Below are positions 27,167 through 34,880 of a stretch of 55,021 nucleotides of DNA, one piece after another; positions within the stretch are counted from its first letter, which is position 1, and the number at the start of each line of letters is the position of its first letter. The notes under the pieces are model-generated. The model was not told where the DNA came from. It searched no databases and was given only the letters and a program-made list of their open reading frames with translations. The stretch comes from Gemmatimonadota bacterium (GTDB lineage: Bacteria; Gemmatimonadota; Gemmatimonadetes; Longimicrobiales; Gaopeijiaceae): NCBI GenBank assembly GCA_007124095.1, contig SLFU01000061.1, forward strand, positions 1 through 55,021, read 5' to 3'. A program made the position numbers and the translations under genes.

Positions 27167-28734
27167 GCCGACGATCCGGATCATCGACTCCCCTCCAACC
27201 ACCCCGAGGGTACCGGGGTGAGTTCCACCAGGGCGGGGAAGCCGCTCGAAGGGCGTCTCTCGTCTCCGGCCCTTTCAGCGCTGAACCGCTCGCCTACTCG
27301 GTCCCCCGAAGCGAGCAAGACCTGCACGCGCTCGTCATCTGGGCGTGGGAGCGAGGGATTCCCATCGTTCCCCGGGGAGCCGGTACGGGAATGCCGGGAG
27401 GAAACCTCGGACCGAGCGTGGTCGTGGAGGCCGGTTCCCCACTGACGCGCATCGGCCCGGTCGATGAATCGACCGGGCGGATCGAGGTCGAGGCAGGGGC
27501 AGTCGCCGGGGAGGTCGACGCCCTCCTCCGTAAGGCCGGCTGGTTTCTTCCCTTCCTACCCTCCTCCGCCCCATGGTGCTCGATCGGGGGCATTGTCGCA
27601 AACAACGCTGCGGGTGCAAGGAGTTTCTCCTACGGTGCCGTCTCGAAGTGGGTGGAGTCGCTCGAGGGGTTTCTGGCCTCGGGCGAGGCGTTTCGGTTCG
27701 GACCCGACAGCGGACGATCGTCTACCTTCGACGACCTGCGGGACCGTCTCCTCCCGAGCACTTCCGAGCTTGGCGCGGATTGGCCCCAGGTCACCAAGAA
27801 CTCCTCGGGCTACGCCCTAGATCGGTTCCTTCCGTCAGGTGATCCAATCCAGCTCCTCGTGGGGAGCGAGGGGACCCTCGGAGTCGTCACCCGCGTCGGA
27901 CTGCGGTCCGCCCCCCTGCCCCCGCACCGTGGTCTGGTGCTCCTTCCAGCCCGATCCCCCTCCGAGCTCACGGCGCTTGCGGCCGAGGCACATGCCCTGG
28001 AGACCATCACTTGCGAGTTCCTGGGACGCAGGCTGATCGAGATGGCCGGACTCGATCGGGATCGGGAGGTCGGCGACCTGGCTCGAGAGGCATTTGCCCT
28101 CGTCCTCCTCGAGGTCGCAGGAACCGAGGACGAGGTGGTACGCGACCTCGATGCCCTCCAGAGGATCGGAGACGGTGTGGCTGGGAGGGGACTCGCCACC
28201 CGAGACTCCGCCGGGATCGACCGCCTCTGGAAACTCAGGCACGGGGCGAGCCCCACCATTGCCAGGGAAGCCGACCGCGGCCGAATCTCGACACAGTTCA
28301 TCGAGGACTCCGTGGTCCCCCCGGAGCGGCTTGGCACGTACCTGGAGGAAGTGGCGGAGATCCTCCGGGAGGCCGCCTTCGACGCCGTCGTCTTTGGACA
28401 CGCCGGGGACGGAAACGTCCACGTGAACCCCCTGGTCGACGTCCATTCCGGTACATGGCGCCATCGGGTCCGGCGGACTCTCGATCAGGTGACCACGCTG
28501 GTGGCCTCTCTCAACGGGACCCTGGCGGGCGAGCACGGAGACGGACGCCTCCGGGCTCCGCTCCTGCCTCGGATCTGGTCCGATCCGGCGGTCCGTGCCT
28601 TCCGAACCGTGAAAGAAACCCTCGATCCGCGTGGAATCCTCAATCCCGGCGTGGTCCTGCCCGAGGAAGGCCAGGATCCTCTGGCCCTCCTCAGCCCACG
28701 TCGACGAGGGCACCCGGCGGGACCCGACGATTAG
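27133..28734 (+). CDS. FAD-linked oxidase, GlcD/D-lactate dehydrogenase family
   Basis: The protein of up to 533 residues oxidises a 2-hydroxy acid using FAD. The FAD-binding domain has GIPIVPRGAGTGMPGGNL and CSIGGIVANNAAGARSFSYGAVSKWVESLEGFLASGE. The C-terminal domain has VVFGHAGDGNVHVNPLVD and LAGEHGDGRLRAPLLPRIW, as in glycolate oxidase GlcD and D-lactate dehydrogenases. There is no 4Fe-4S extension. The first codon is uncertain: GTG 27133 lies inside the upstream gene and its residues look unlike the family, so the true start is probably some tens of codons later. Substrate cannot be told. Co-transcription with the Fur/PerR gene is likely. Confidence 0.88.
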   Translation: MHRGRAGGAGLSRRSGSSTPLQPPRGYRGEFHQGGEAARRASLVSGPFSAEPLAYSVPRSEQDLHALVIWAWERGIPIVPRGAGTGMPGGNLGPSVVVEAGSPLTRIGPVDESTGRIEVEAGAVAGEVDALLRKAGWFLPFLPSSAPWCSIGGIVANNAAGARSFSYGAVSKWVESLEGFLASGEAFRFGPDSGRSSTFDDLRDRLLPSTSELGADWPQVTKNSSGYALDRFLPSGDPIQLLVGSEGTLGVVTRVGLRSAPLPPHRGLVLLPARSPSELTALAAEAHALETITCEFLGRRLIEMAGLDRDREVGDLAREAFALVLLEVAGTEDEVVRDLDALQRIGDGVAGRGLATRDSAGIDRLWKLRHGASPTIAREADRGRISTQFIEDSVVPPERLGTYLEEVAEILREAAFDAVVFGHAGDGNVHVNPLVDVHSGTWRHRVRRTLDQVTTLVASLNGTLAGEHGDGRLRAPLLPRIWSDPAVRAFRTVKETLDPRGILNPGVVLPEEGQDPLALLSPRRRGHPAGPDD

Positions 28735-28772
28735 TGTGGCGAAGGGGCGGGCAGTGTGGCGTCGGGGCGGGC
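28733..28772. repeat. Imperfect tandem 20-bp repeat after the oxidase gene
   Basis: AGTGTGGCGAAGGGGCGGGC (28733-28752) is followed directly by the same 20-mer with AA changed to TC (28753-28772). It starts in the stop codon of the oxidase gene and lies before the dacB promoter region. Confidence 0.8.
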
Positions 28773-28797
28773 CCGGCCGCCCGCTCTCCCCCTCCGC

Positions 28798-28830
28798 TTG
28801 CGGACACCCCCACCCATACGCCTATATTTG
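28798..28830 (+). promoter_or_regulatory. Candidate FCB-type promoter of dacB
   Basis: TATATTTG (28823-28830) fits the -7 element TAnnTTTG described for Bacteroidetes primary sigma factors. A TTGCGG (28798-28803) sits 19 bases upstream as a possible -33/-35. The gene's GTG start is about 130 bases downstream. Confidence 0.4.
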
Positions 28831-28961
28831 AAGTCTGGTAAGAATGTCCGGTGCGTCGATGCAGGAGGCCGCATCCCTCGAGATGCACTCCGCCCGACGG
28901 GGCCCCGGGCCCGGGTCGTTCCGACCCGCCTCAGAACCGATCGATCGGGGGAGGCTTCAAG

Positions 28962-30701
28962 GTGAACCGAATGTTCCGGGCGACAGGCCTTTCGATCCTG
29001 GCTGCGTTCCTCATCCCCGTGCCTCCCGTCACGACCTTCGCTGCCTTCTCCCCACCCACGGACCGTGTTCCCTCGGTGGGAATGGAAGCTGCCGAATTCA
29101 TGCCCGACGCCGACGTCACGGCCGACGTCACGCTGGAGGCCGAGGCGGACGCCCCGACGATCGCCTCGGCCGGGAATCGGCTCCTGAACGGGGACGTTCT
29201 CCGACTCATCCAGGCCACGAACTGGCGGAGCAGCGAGTGGGGCGTCCTCGCCGTGTCCCTGGACCGCGGCGACACCCTTGTGTCGATGGAGGCCGATCGT
29301 CCTCTCGCGCCGGCCTCGAATCAGAAGCTCTTCACCTCGGCGGCGGCGCTCCAGTACCTCGGGCCGGACTTCCGCTTTCCCACGTATCTCCTCACCGACG
29401 GCACTGTCGAGGACGGCGTGCTGAGCGGAAATCTCGTTCTCTACGGGACGGGGGATCCTGCGATCTCGGACCGACTCCTGGAATCCGCCGCCAGCCCGCT
29501 GCGCGCCTTCGCCCGCACGCTGGAGGCTGCCGGCATCCACACGGTCTCCGGAGATGTGATCGGGGACGGGAGCTTCTTCGAGGGCCCCTCCCGGCATCCG
29601 TCCTGGCGGCCGAGCAATCTGGACCACTGGTACGCCGCTCCGGTCTCGTCGCTGACCTTCAACGAAAATGTGGTCACCCTCCGGATCCGCCCCGGAGGAC
29701 CGGGGAATCGACCTGAGGTGCGGACCATCCCAGAAGGGGCCGACCTCCCGCTCCTGAACACCGCGGTCTCGGTCGGCGGATCCCCGGCGAGCCCACTCCA
29801 GGTGGTTCGGAACGCCCCGGACGATTCTATCCAGGTCCGGGGTCAAATGAACATCGGATCGGGAGAGATCTGGCGAGTCCTGACCGTGTCCGATCCCGCG
29901 GCCTTCGCAGCCTCCGGGCTTCGCTCCGTCCTCGAGGAAGAAGGAATCCGAGTCTCGGGCTCGGCTCGCTCGTTGAATCCGGGGGAGCCATCCCGAGTCA
30001 CGGGGCGACGTCTCGTGGCTCCAGCCTTCGGCGCCGGGGATCCGGGCTCACTGCGCACCGTGGCGGTCCACTACTCCCCTCCCGTCCGGGAGCTCCTCGG
30101 GGTCGTGAACAGGAGGAGCCACAACCTCTACGCTGAAGCCCTGCTCTTTGCGCTCGGCAGGATCACCTTGGGGGAGGGATCCTTCGCGGGAGGGAGTCGG
30201 GCCCTCGAAAATTTCCTCGTGAATCAGGTGGCGGTCCCACGTGAGACACTGAGGGTGGAGGACGGATCCGGCCTGTCCAATCTGAATCGGGCCACTCCGT
30301 CGTCCTTCATCCGGTTGCTGACACACGTCTCCACGTCGGATTACGCGGACCCGTTCTGGGCCTCCCTGCCCCAGGCCGGAAGCCGGCTCGAGCTCCGGCG
30401 CATGTACCGAAGTCCGGCGGCCGGGAACCTCCGTGCCAAAACGGGGACGATCAACCGGGTCTCCGCCCTATCGGGGGTGGTCCAGTCCAGAGACGGGGAG
30501 TTCGTCCTCTTCAGCATCCTCTCCAACGACGTACCTTCCACCTCGGCCGCGAAGCGGGTGGAGGACGATATCGGGATCCGTTTGGCCTCCTTCTCCCGCC
30601 CAATCGATTCGGGGCTCGAGGACTCCGAAGCCGCCAGAGTGGAACGGGGTGACTTCGGCCCCCGGCTGTCCCTTCAGCCCGAGGTGGGAATCCGGCGCTG
30701 A
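28962..30701 (+). CDS. dacB: D-alanyl-D-alanine carboxypeptidase/endopeptidase (PBP4 type)
   Basis: This is an S13-family penicillin-binding protein that trims or cuts peptidoglycan stem peptides in the periplasm. The GTG at 28962 follows GGGGGAGG at about 7 bases and gives a signal peptide (VNRMFRATGLSILAAFLIPVPP), so it replaces the track's start at 28851 (579 residues). The catalytic motifs are intact: SxxK in LAPASNQKLFTSAAALQYLG, SxN in VNRRSHNLYAEALL, and KTG in NLRAKTGTINRVSALSG. The large insert between the first two motifs is typical of PBP4. The final 28 bases overlap the end of a convergent small gene. Confidence 0.93.
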   Translation: MNRMFRATGLSILAAFLIPVPPVTTFAAFSPPTDRVPSVGMEAAEFMPDADVTADVTLEAEADAPTIASAGNRLLNGDVLRLIQATNWRSSEWGVLAVSLDRGDTLVSMEADRPLAPASNQKLFTSAAALQYLGPDFRFPTYLLTDGTVEDGVLSGNLVLYGTGDPAISDRLLESAASPLRAFARTLEAAGIHTVSGDVIGDGSFFEGPSRHPSWRPSNLDHWYAAPVSSLTFNENVVTLRIRPGGPGNRPEVRTIPEGADLPLLNTAVSVGGSPASPLQVVRNAPDDSIQVRGQMNIGSGEIWRVLTVSDPAAFAASGLRSVLEEEGIRVSGSARSLNPGEPSRVTGRRLVAPAFGAGDPGSLRTVAVHYSPPVRELLGVVNRRSHNLYAEALLFALGRITLGEGSFAGGSRALENFLVNQVAVPRETLRVEDGSGLSNLNRATPSSFIRLLTHVSTSDYADPFWASLPQAGSRLELRRMYRSPAAGNLRAKTGTINRVSALSGVVQSRDGEFVLFSILSNDVPSTSAAKRVEDDIGIRLASFSRPIDSGLEDSEAARVERGDFGPRLSLQPEVGIRR

Positions 30702-30955
30702 CCCCGGATGGGCTGGCTCGCTCTCCCGATCGCCGCTCGGAGCCGTCGCCGCAGCTCCACCCCCGACATGGTTCTGAGCGTCCGTCGAGCAGTCTTCTCG
30801 CTGTTCCAACGAACATCGTCGAGCGCGACCTCCTGGTCCCGATCTCCGTCCCCGGGACGAGCGACGAAATAGTAGCGTCCCTTGAAATCCATCCCGGGGC
30901 GGGTCCCGATATCGGCCACCCAGGTTGCTCCGTTCTCATCTTCGAACTCACGCAA
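30674..30955 (-). CDS. Small uncharacterised protein, EDE-x-G-x-TW family, copy A
   Basis: The track starts at 31009 (GTG), but TTG 30955 is preceded by a strong ribosome site (GGGAGGAGAGGATCG) and aligns with the start of the neighbouring paralogue, giving 93 residues. It begins LREFEDENGATWVADIG and continues DFKGRYYFVARPGDGDRDQEVALDDVRWN and SGVELRRRLRAA. The next gene upstream starts MHRIEDEAGETWDVVLG and shares the same plan, so these are tandem paralogues. It is soluble, mixed alpha/beta, with no signal peptide. Function unknown. The 3' end overlaps dacB by 28 bases tail to tail. Confidence 0.65.
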   Translation of the reverse strand: MREFEDENGATWVADIGTRPGMDFKGRYYFVARPGDGDRDQEVALDDVRWNSEKTARRTLRTMSGVELRRRLRAAIGRASQPIRGQRRIPTSG

Positions 30956-31016
30956 CGATCCTCTCCTCCCTTTCGAGTCTTGGGCTTTCGCCCGCGCTAC
31001 TCCGACCACCGCCTCG

Positions 31017-31244
31017 TCATTTTTCCTTCGCGACGGAGTTCCGAAGGAGCTCGAGTAGCTCGTCCCGGTCCATCGCGATCAGTGCGCGCAGAGCCTCGCC
31101 CTGGTCCCGGGCCTCGAGGAGCGACTTGCGCGCGCGATCCACATCACCCTTTCGGGGAATGAAGAGCGCGAAGAATGCGCCCCAGGACTCGCGTCCCAGA
31201 ACCACGTCCCACGTCTCGCCGGCCTCATCCTCGATCCTGTGCAC
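31017..31244 (-). CDS. Small uncharacterised protein, EDE-x-G-x-TW family, copy B
   Basis: The 75-residue protein starts with GTG 31244 after GGGAGACTTTTT. It reads IEDEAGETWDVVLGRESWG, then FFALFIPRKGDVDRARKSLLEARDQGEALRAL and ends MDRDELLELLRNSVAKEK. It resembles the downstream gene in order and pattern: an EDE-x-G-x-TW strand, a strand with F..F/V and R..GD, then a helix ending in E-L-x-x-x-L-R. No signal peptide or known domain is seen. It sits between the SH3 gene and copy A on the same strand, probably in one transcript. Confidence 0.65.
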   Translation of the reverse strand: MHRIEDEAGETWDVVLGRESWGAFFALFIPRKGDVDRARKSLLEARDQGEALRALIAMDRDELLELLRNSVAKEK

Positions 31245-31269
31245 AAAAAGTCTCCCGTCGACGGGGTGC

Positions 31270-32382
31270 TCAACGAAGGGGTTCCAACTCGACCAGATCC
31301 AGGACCGGGCTACCGGTGAGCGCCGCCGCCCCCGTCCTCACCCTGCCCACGATCCGAATGTGATCGAGGGGGGTGAGTGCTTCGGCCTGCGCGAGCCGGT
31401 CCGCCTCTAGCGGAAGATAGACGAAACTCCGATCCTCTCCCAGCGATCGTGCCAGGAGGAAGGGTTCTCCCTCATAGAAGTCGGAGCGGATGGGCTCGGC
31501 TCGCTCGAGGGAGATGAACTGGAGTTCGAGCTCGACCAGCTCTCCCAGGTAGCGAGCCGGATCGCCGGACAGATCCGCGGGGGTGAGATCGGTTGCCGGT
31601 GGGGAGTCGCGGACACCCGCCGGCTCCTCCAGCTCGGGAACCCAGGCCCACCCCTCCAAACGAACCCTCGCCCAGCTCCCTTCCCGTGCCAGGACGCGAA
31701 GGTCCGACCCCGCATCCACCCGCCCCAAGGTGTCCCCGTCGGGAGCGGTGAAGATGATCGATCCCTCCGGGCCTCCCCGAAGCCAGCTCCCGTCGACCGC
31801 CCTCCCGTCGACCGCAACTTCCGCGGAACCGTCCGGATCTCCCGATTCTTCTTCATCGGTTCCCTCCCGGCCGGCCGGCACCGCGTCGCCGGCCTCTTCG
31901 GGTGAGGCCTCACTCGCCGCCATTCCCTCGATCGAGGGAAGCCATACCCAACCCGTCCGGCGCACTTCGATCCATCCGGTGATCCTCTCCAACTCCTCGA
32001 GACGAGCTCCCCTCAGTAGCCAGGCCGCCACCCGGCCCGAGGGCTCCTCCCGCAGGTTCTCCCCCCCCTCTTCCGAAACCGTGAGGTGGAATTCACCGTC
32101 CGAAAGGACCTGGAGCGAAGCCGTCCACACGAACCCACGCAGTGAGACCCGGGCCCAGTCCCCTTCCCTTTCGTGGAGCTCAAGTCGGGTGCCGGGAAAT
32201 AGCTGCCCGAGGACCGTTCCGTTGGGCGCCGCGCGGAAGTCCTCCTCCACCTGCACCACCGCTACCCCCTGCGCCCCGACCTCCCCGGCTGCGAGCGCCA
32301 AGCCGAGAACCGGGATCCAGAGCGCGGAGACGCGCCCCGGGCCACACAGGTGGGCCATCGAAAAGGAGAGGGTGGGGAGCAT
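31270..32382 (-). CDS. Secreted protein with three SH3b-type domains
   Basis: From ATG 32382 the protein has 370 residues and a signal peptide (VSALWIPVLGLALAAGEVGAQG). Three bacterial SH3-like units are visible: VVQVEEDFRAAPNGTVLGQLFPGTRLELHEREGDWARVSL; FHLTVSEEGGENLREEPSGRVAAWLLRGARLEELERITGWIEVR; and IIFTAPDGDTLGRVDAGSDLRVLAREGSWARVRLEGWAWV. Such units often bind cell-wall or protein partners in the periplasm. An acidic, low-complexity linker (EEAGDAVPAGREGTDEEESGD) separates the second and third. The C-terminal 110 residues form a further domain (ARYLGELVELELQFISLE) that I do not recognise; it looks OB-like. The two small genes follow on the same strand. Confidence 0.75.
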   Translation of the reverse strand: MLPTLSFSMAHLCGPGRVSALWIPVLGLALAAGEVGAQGVAVVQVEEDFRAAPNGTVLGQLFPGTRLELHEREGDWARVSLRGFVWTASLQVLSDGEFHLTVSEEGGENLREEPSGRVAAWLLRGARLEELERITGWIEVRRTGWVWLPSIEGMAASEASPEEAGDAVPAGREGTDEEESGDPDGSAEVAVDGRAVDGSWLRGGPEGSIIFTAPDGDTLGRVDAGSDLRVLAREGSWARVRLEGWAWVPELEEPAGVRDSPPATDLTPADLSGDPARYLGELVELELQFISLERAEPIRSDFYEGEPFLLARSLGEDRSFVYLPLEADRLAQAEALTPLDHIRIVGRVRTGAAALTGSPVLDLVELEPLR

Positions 32383-32434
32383 CGACCGAAACGAACCGTC
32401 AGGGGCCGGGTTAGAGGGAAGCAGTCGGTGCAAA

Positions 32435-32462
32435 TTTGACGGAGTCCGGGAGACCCGTCAAA
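32435..32462. repeat. 8-bp inverted repeat between the divergent SH3 and barrel genes
   Basis: TTTGACGG (32435-32442) and CCGTCAAA (32455-32462) form a perfect inverted repeat with a 12-base centre. It lies about 50 bases before the SH3 start and 125 bases before the plus-strand barrel gene, so it could be an operator serving one or both. There is no T-run, so it is not a terminator. Confidence 0.5.
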
Positions 32463-32587
32463 CCCCGAGCTTCCCGGGTTGCTCCCCTCAGACCAATTCC
32501 GGTAGCTTCCCAACGTCTTCGGCCAACGGGTGGCGAACCCGACCCTTTCGGGCCCGATAGGCTTCCGGTCCCCTCAACCAAAAGGCC

Positions 32588-33307
32588 ATGCGGATCTCTC
32601 CCCCCTCGGTAGTTCTCTTTCCACTTGTCTTCGCGCCATTTCTTCTCGCGTTGGCCCTCCTGGCTCGACCCGACGGGGCCGAAGCTCAGACGGTGCCCTC
32701 CCCGTACAGCTTCGTGGACACGACTCACGACCTCGGCGTCCTGATAGGGGTGGCTTCCGAGAACCGGGGACAGTTCGAATTGGGGCCCGGCGGAGGGCCC
32801 ATCTTCGGGGTGCGCTACGGCTTCCACCTGAGCGGGCCCTTCACGATCGAGGGGAACGGTTTCCTCCTCGACACCGACCGAAGGATCCGGGCTCCCCAGG
32901 GGGAAGACGGGATCGAGGAGCTCGGCACGACCCGTTCGCTGGTGGGCAATATTGACGGACGACTCCGCTTCACCCTCACCGGGGACCGGAGCTGGCACAA
33001 CCTGGCGCCATTTCTCCAGGCCGGAGGAGGGGTGGCCGGAGACATGCGGACGCAGTCCGAGGTCGAGGCGAACCTCCCGTCCGATTCCCGTTTCAGCTTC
33101 GGGCCCTCCCTTGTGGGACTTCTCGGTGCGGGAACGCACTGGTTTCCGGGAGATCGGATCGGGATCCGGGCGGAGGTCGTCATGCACATCTGGAAGCTCG
33201 GCACGCCGCCGAATTTCTTCGCCCTCGAAGAGCAGCTGGGATCGGTTCCCGAGCAGGAGTGGACGGCGGTGAATGCGCTGATCCTCGGGGGCTCCCTTCG
33301 CTTCTGA
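32588..33307 (+). CDS. Predicted outer-membrane beta-barrel protein
   Basis: The 239-residue protein starts with a signal peptide (VVLFPLVFAPFLLALALLARPDGAEAQT). The body has alternating strands and turns as in small outer-membrane barrels: FGVRYGFHLSGPFTIEGNGFLL, VGNIDGRLRFTLTG, LAPFLQAGGGVAGD, GLLGAGTHWFPGDRIGIRAEVVMHIWKL, and a C-terminal strand ending in GGSLRF, with the terminal phenylalanine used by the BAM assembly machinery. The function is unknown. The M23 lipoprotein gene follows after 12 bases. Confidence 0.78.
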   Translation: MRISPPSVVLFPLVFAPFLLALALLARPDGAEAQTVPSPYSFVDTTHDLGVLIGVASENRGQFELGPGGGPIFGVRYGFHLSGPFTIEGNGFLLDTDRRIRAPQGEDGIEELGTTRSLVGNIDGRLRFTLTGDRSWHNLAPFLQAGGGVAGDMRTQSEVEANLPSDSRFSFGPSLVGLLGAGTHWFPGDRIGIRAEVVMHIWKLGTPPNFFALEEQLGSVPEQEWTAVNALILGGSLRF

Positions 33308-33319
33308 TCCCCACCGACC

Positions 33320-33790
33320 ATGATCGATCTTCCGGCGGTGCGTCGTTGGGTTCGCCTTCTTCTGGTTGCGGTTGCGCTGGCTACCCAACTCCCGGGGTGC
33401 TCCATCCCGAGATGGCCCGTGGAAGAAGGAGCGGTGACGTCCCCCTTCGGGGTCCGCTGGAGCGGGTATCTCCCTGCGGTTCACCGGGGCGTCGATATCC
33501 GTGCGCCGGAGGGAACTCCGGTCCGCTCGATCGCCCCGGGGCGGATCCGCTACGCGGGGTGGATGGGGGGGTACGGAAACGTAGTGTGGGTCGACCACCG
33601 CAGGGACGTGATCAGCGTGTACGCACACCTCTCGGAAATCTACGTCACCCAGGGTCAGACGCTAGCGGGGCGGGAGGTGGTCGGCCTGAGCGGAAGCACG
33701 GGAAATGTGACCGGTCCCCACCTCCATCTCGAGATCTGGAAGAACGGACGTCCCGTGGATCCCGTCAATTTCCTGGGCCGCCGGCCCTGA
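33320..33790 (+). CDS. M23 (LytM) family peptidase lipoprotein
   Basis: The 156-residue protein is a short LytM-type endopeptidase with a lipoprotein signal (LLLVAVALATQLPGC). The catalytic domain begins VTSPFGVRW. Zinc ligands are intact: H and D in VHRGVDIRAPEG and the H-x-H in GPHLHLEIWKNGRPVDP; the loop VYAHLSEI supplies the active-site histidine. It should cut peptide crosslinks in peptidoglycan, in contrast to the EnvC-like protein at 16436, whose ligands are lost. It follows the outer-membrane barrel gene and faces etfA. Confidence 0.9.
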   Translation: MIDLPAVRRWVRLLLVAVALATQLPGCSIPRWPVEEGAVTSPFGVRWSGYLPAVHRGVDIRAPEGTPVRSIAPGRIRYAGWMGGYGNVVWVDHRRDVISVYAHLSEIYVTQGQTLAGREVVGLSGSTGNVTGPHLHLEIWKNGRPVDPVNFLGRRP

Positions 33791-33814
33791 CCGTTCGGAC
33801 CACACCCCTGCGGA

Positions 33815-34804
33815 TCATCCTCTTGCCCTGAGCGCTTCGATCTCCCGGGTCAGGGCCGGAACGACTTCGAATAGGTCCCCCACGATTCCATAGTCGGCGA
33901 TCTTGAATATCGGAGCGTCCGCATCCCGATTGATCGCGACGATCTTTCCTGCCGTGCGCATCCCGGCCAGGTGTTGCACCGCCCCTGAGATCCCGATCGC
34001 AAAGTAGAGCCTCGGCGCCACCGTCTGCCCGGTCTGCCCTACCTGCTCCGCGTGCGGCCGCCAGCCCGCGTCCACCACGGCCCTCGATGCACCGAGGCCG
34101 GCATCCCCTCCCAGCGCCGCCCGCAAGCCCTCCAGGAGGTCCCAGTTTTCAGGACCTTTGAGGCCCCTCCCCCCTGAAACCACGACGGCAGCTTCCGCCA
34201 CATCGGGTACCTCCGGATCGGACGCCTCGAAGGCCAGCACCTCGGTGGCCCACCCTGAAGGGTCCAGATCGGCCTCCACGACTTCGATCTCCGGAGCGGA
34301 CTTCCCAGGCTCGAGCGAGAAGGCATGGGGCCGAATGGTTGCAATCAGGGGTGACGAGTCGAGGTGGATCCGGGCAAGAGCCTTACCTGCGTAGACGGGC
34401 CTCACCAGCTCGATCTCTCCACCACTGACGGCAAGGTCGACGATCTCCTGCGCGAGGGGCACGTCGAGCCGAGCCGCGAGACGGGCAGCTAGATCCTTGC
34501 CCTGCGAAGTCGCGGCCAGGAGCACGGCCCCGTACCCACCCTCCCGAACCGCTGACTCCACCACCGCGGTGAACACTTCTGGTCGGTAGGAAGCCAGCGC
34601 CTCGTGGACGAGAACCGTCAGCCGTCGGACCCCGGAGCGCTCCACCCCCTCGCCCCCGTCCCGCCAGGCCTCGCCCCTCGGGAGGAGCGCATCGGCTGAT
34701 CCACCCAGATCCTCGGCCAATCCGGCCGCGACGGCCATCACCTCTCCCGCGACTTCCGTCAGCCAGCCCTCCCTCTCCTCCAGGACTGCGAGCACCTTCG
34801 TCAT
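33815..34804 (-). CDS. etfA: Electron transfer flavoprotein alpha subunit
   Basis: EtfA binds FAD and, with EtfB, carries electrons from acyl-CoA and other dehydrogenases to ETF:quinone oxidoreductase. The ATG at 34804 (MTKVLAVLEEREGWLTEVAG) follows GGGAGGGGTCG and gives 329 residues; the track's 34900 start adds an arginine-rich stretch. The C-terminal FAD domain is clear: GRGLKGPENWDLLEGLRAALGG, GQTGQTVAPRLYFAIGISGAVQHLAGM, IVAINRDADAPIFKIADYGIVGD. The gene follows etfB by about 75 bases. No ETF:quinone oxidoreductase or acyl-CoA dehydrogenase lies nearby. Confidence 0.95.
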   Translation of the reverse strand: MTKVLAVLEEREGWLTEVAGEVMAVAAGLAEDLGGSADALLPRGEAWRDGGEGVERSGVRRLTVLVHEALASYRPEVFTAVVESAVREGGYGAVLLAATSQGKDLAARLAARLDVPLAQEIVDLAVSGGEIELVRPVYAGKALARIHLDSSPLIATIRPHAFSLEPGKSAPEIEVVEADLDPSGWATEVLAFEASDPEVPDVAEAAVVVSGGRGLKGPENWDLLEGLRAALGGDAGLGASRAVVDAGWRPHAEQVGQTGQTVAPRLYFAIGISGAVQHLAGMRTAGKIVAINRDADAPIFKIADYGIVGDLFEVVPALTREIEALRARG

Positions 34805-34880
34805 CGACCCCTCCCTGTGGACCGAAAGCCGCTCCGGCCGCCGGCAGCTACCGGACTCCGGAGACGCCCCGATCCGGCGA

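Noticed and set aside
33320-33790. M23 lipoprotein as an inactive EnvC-like activator
   Set aside because: All metal ligands (HRGVD and HLH) are present, so it is more likely an active peptidase.
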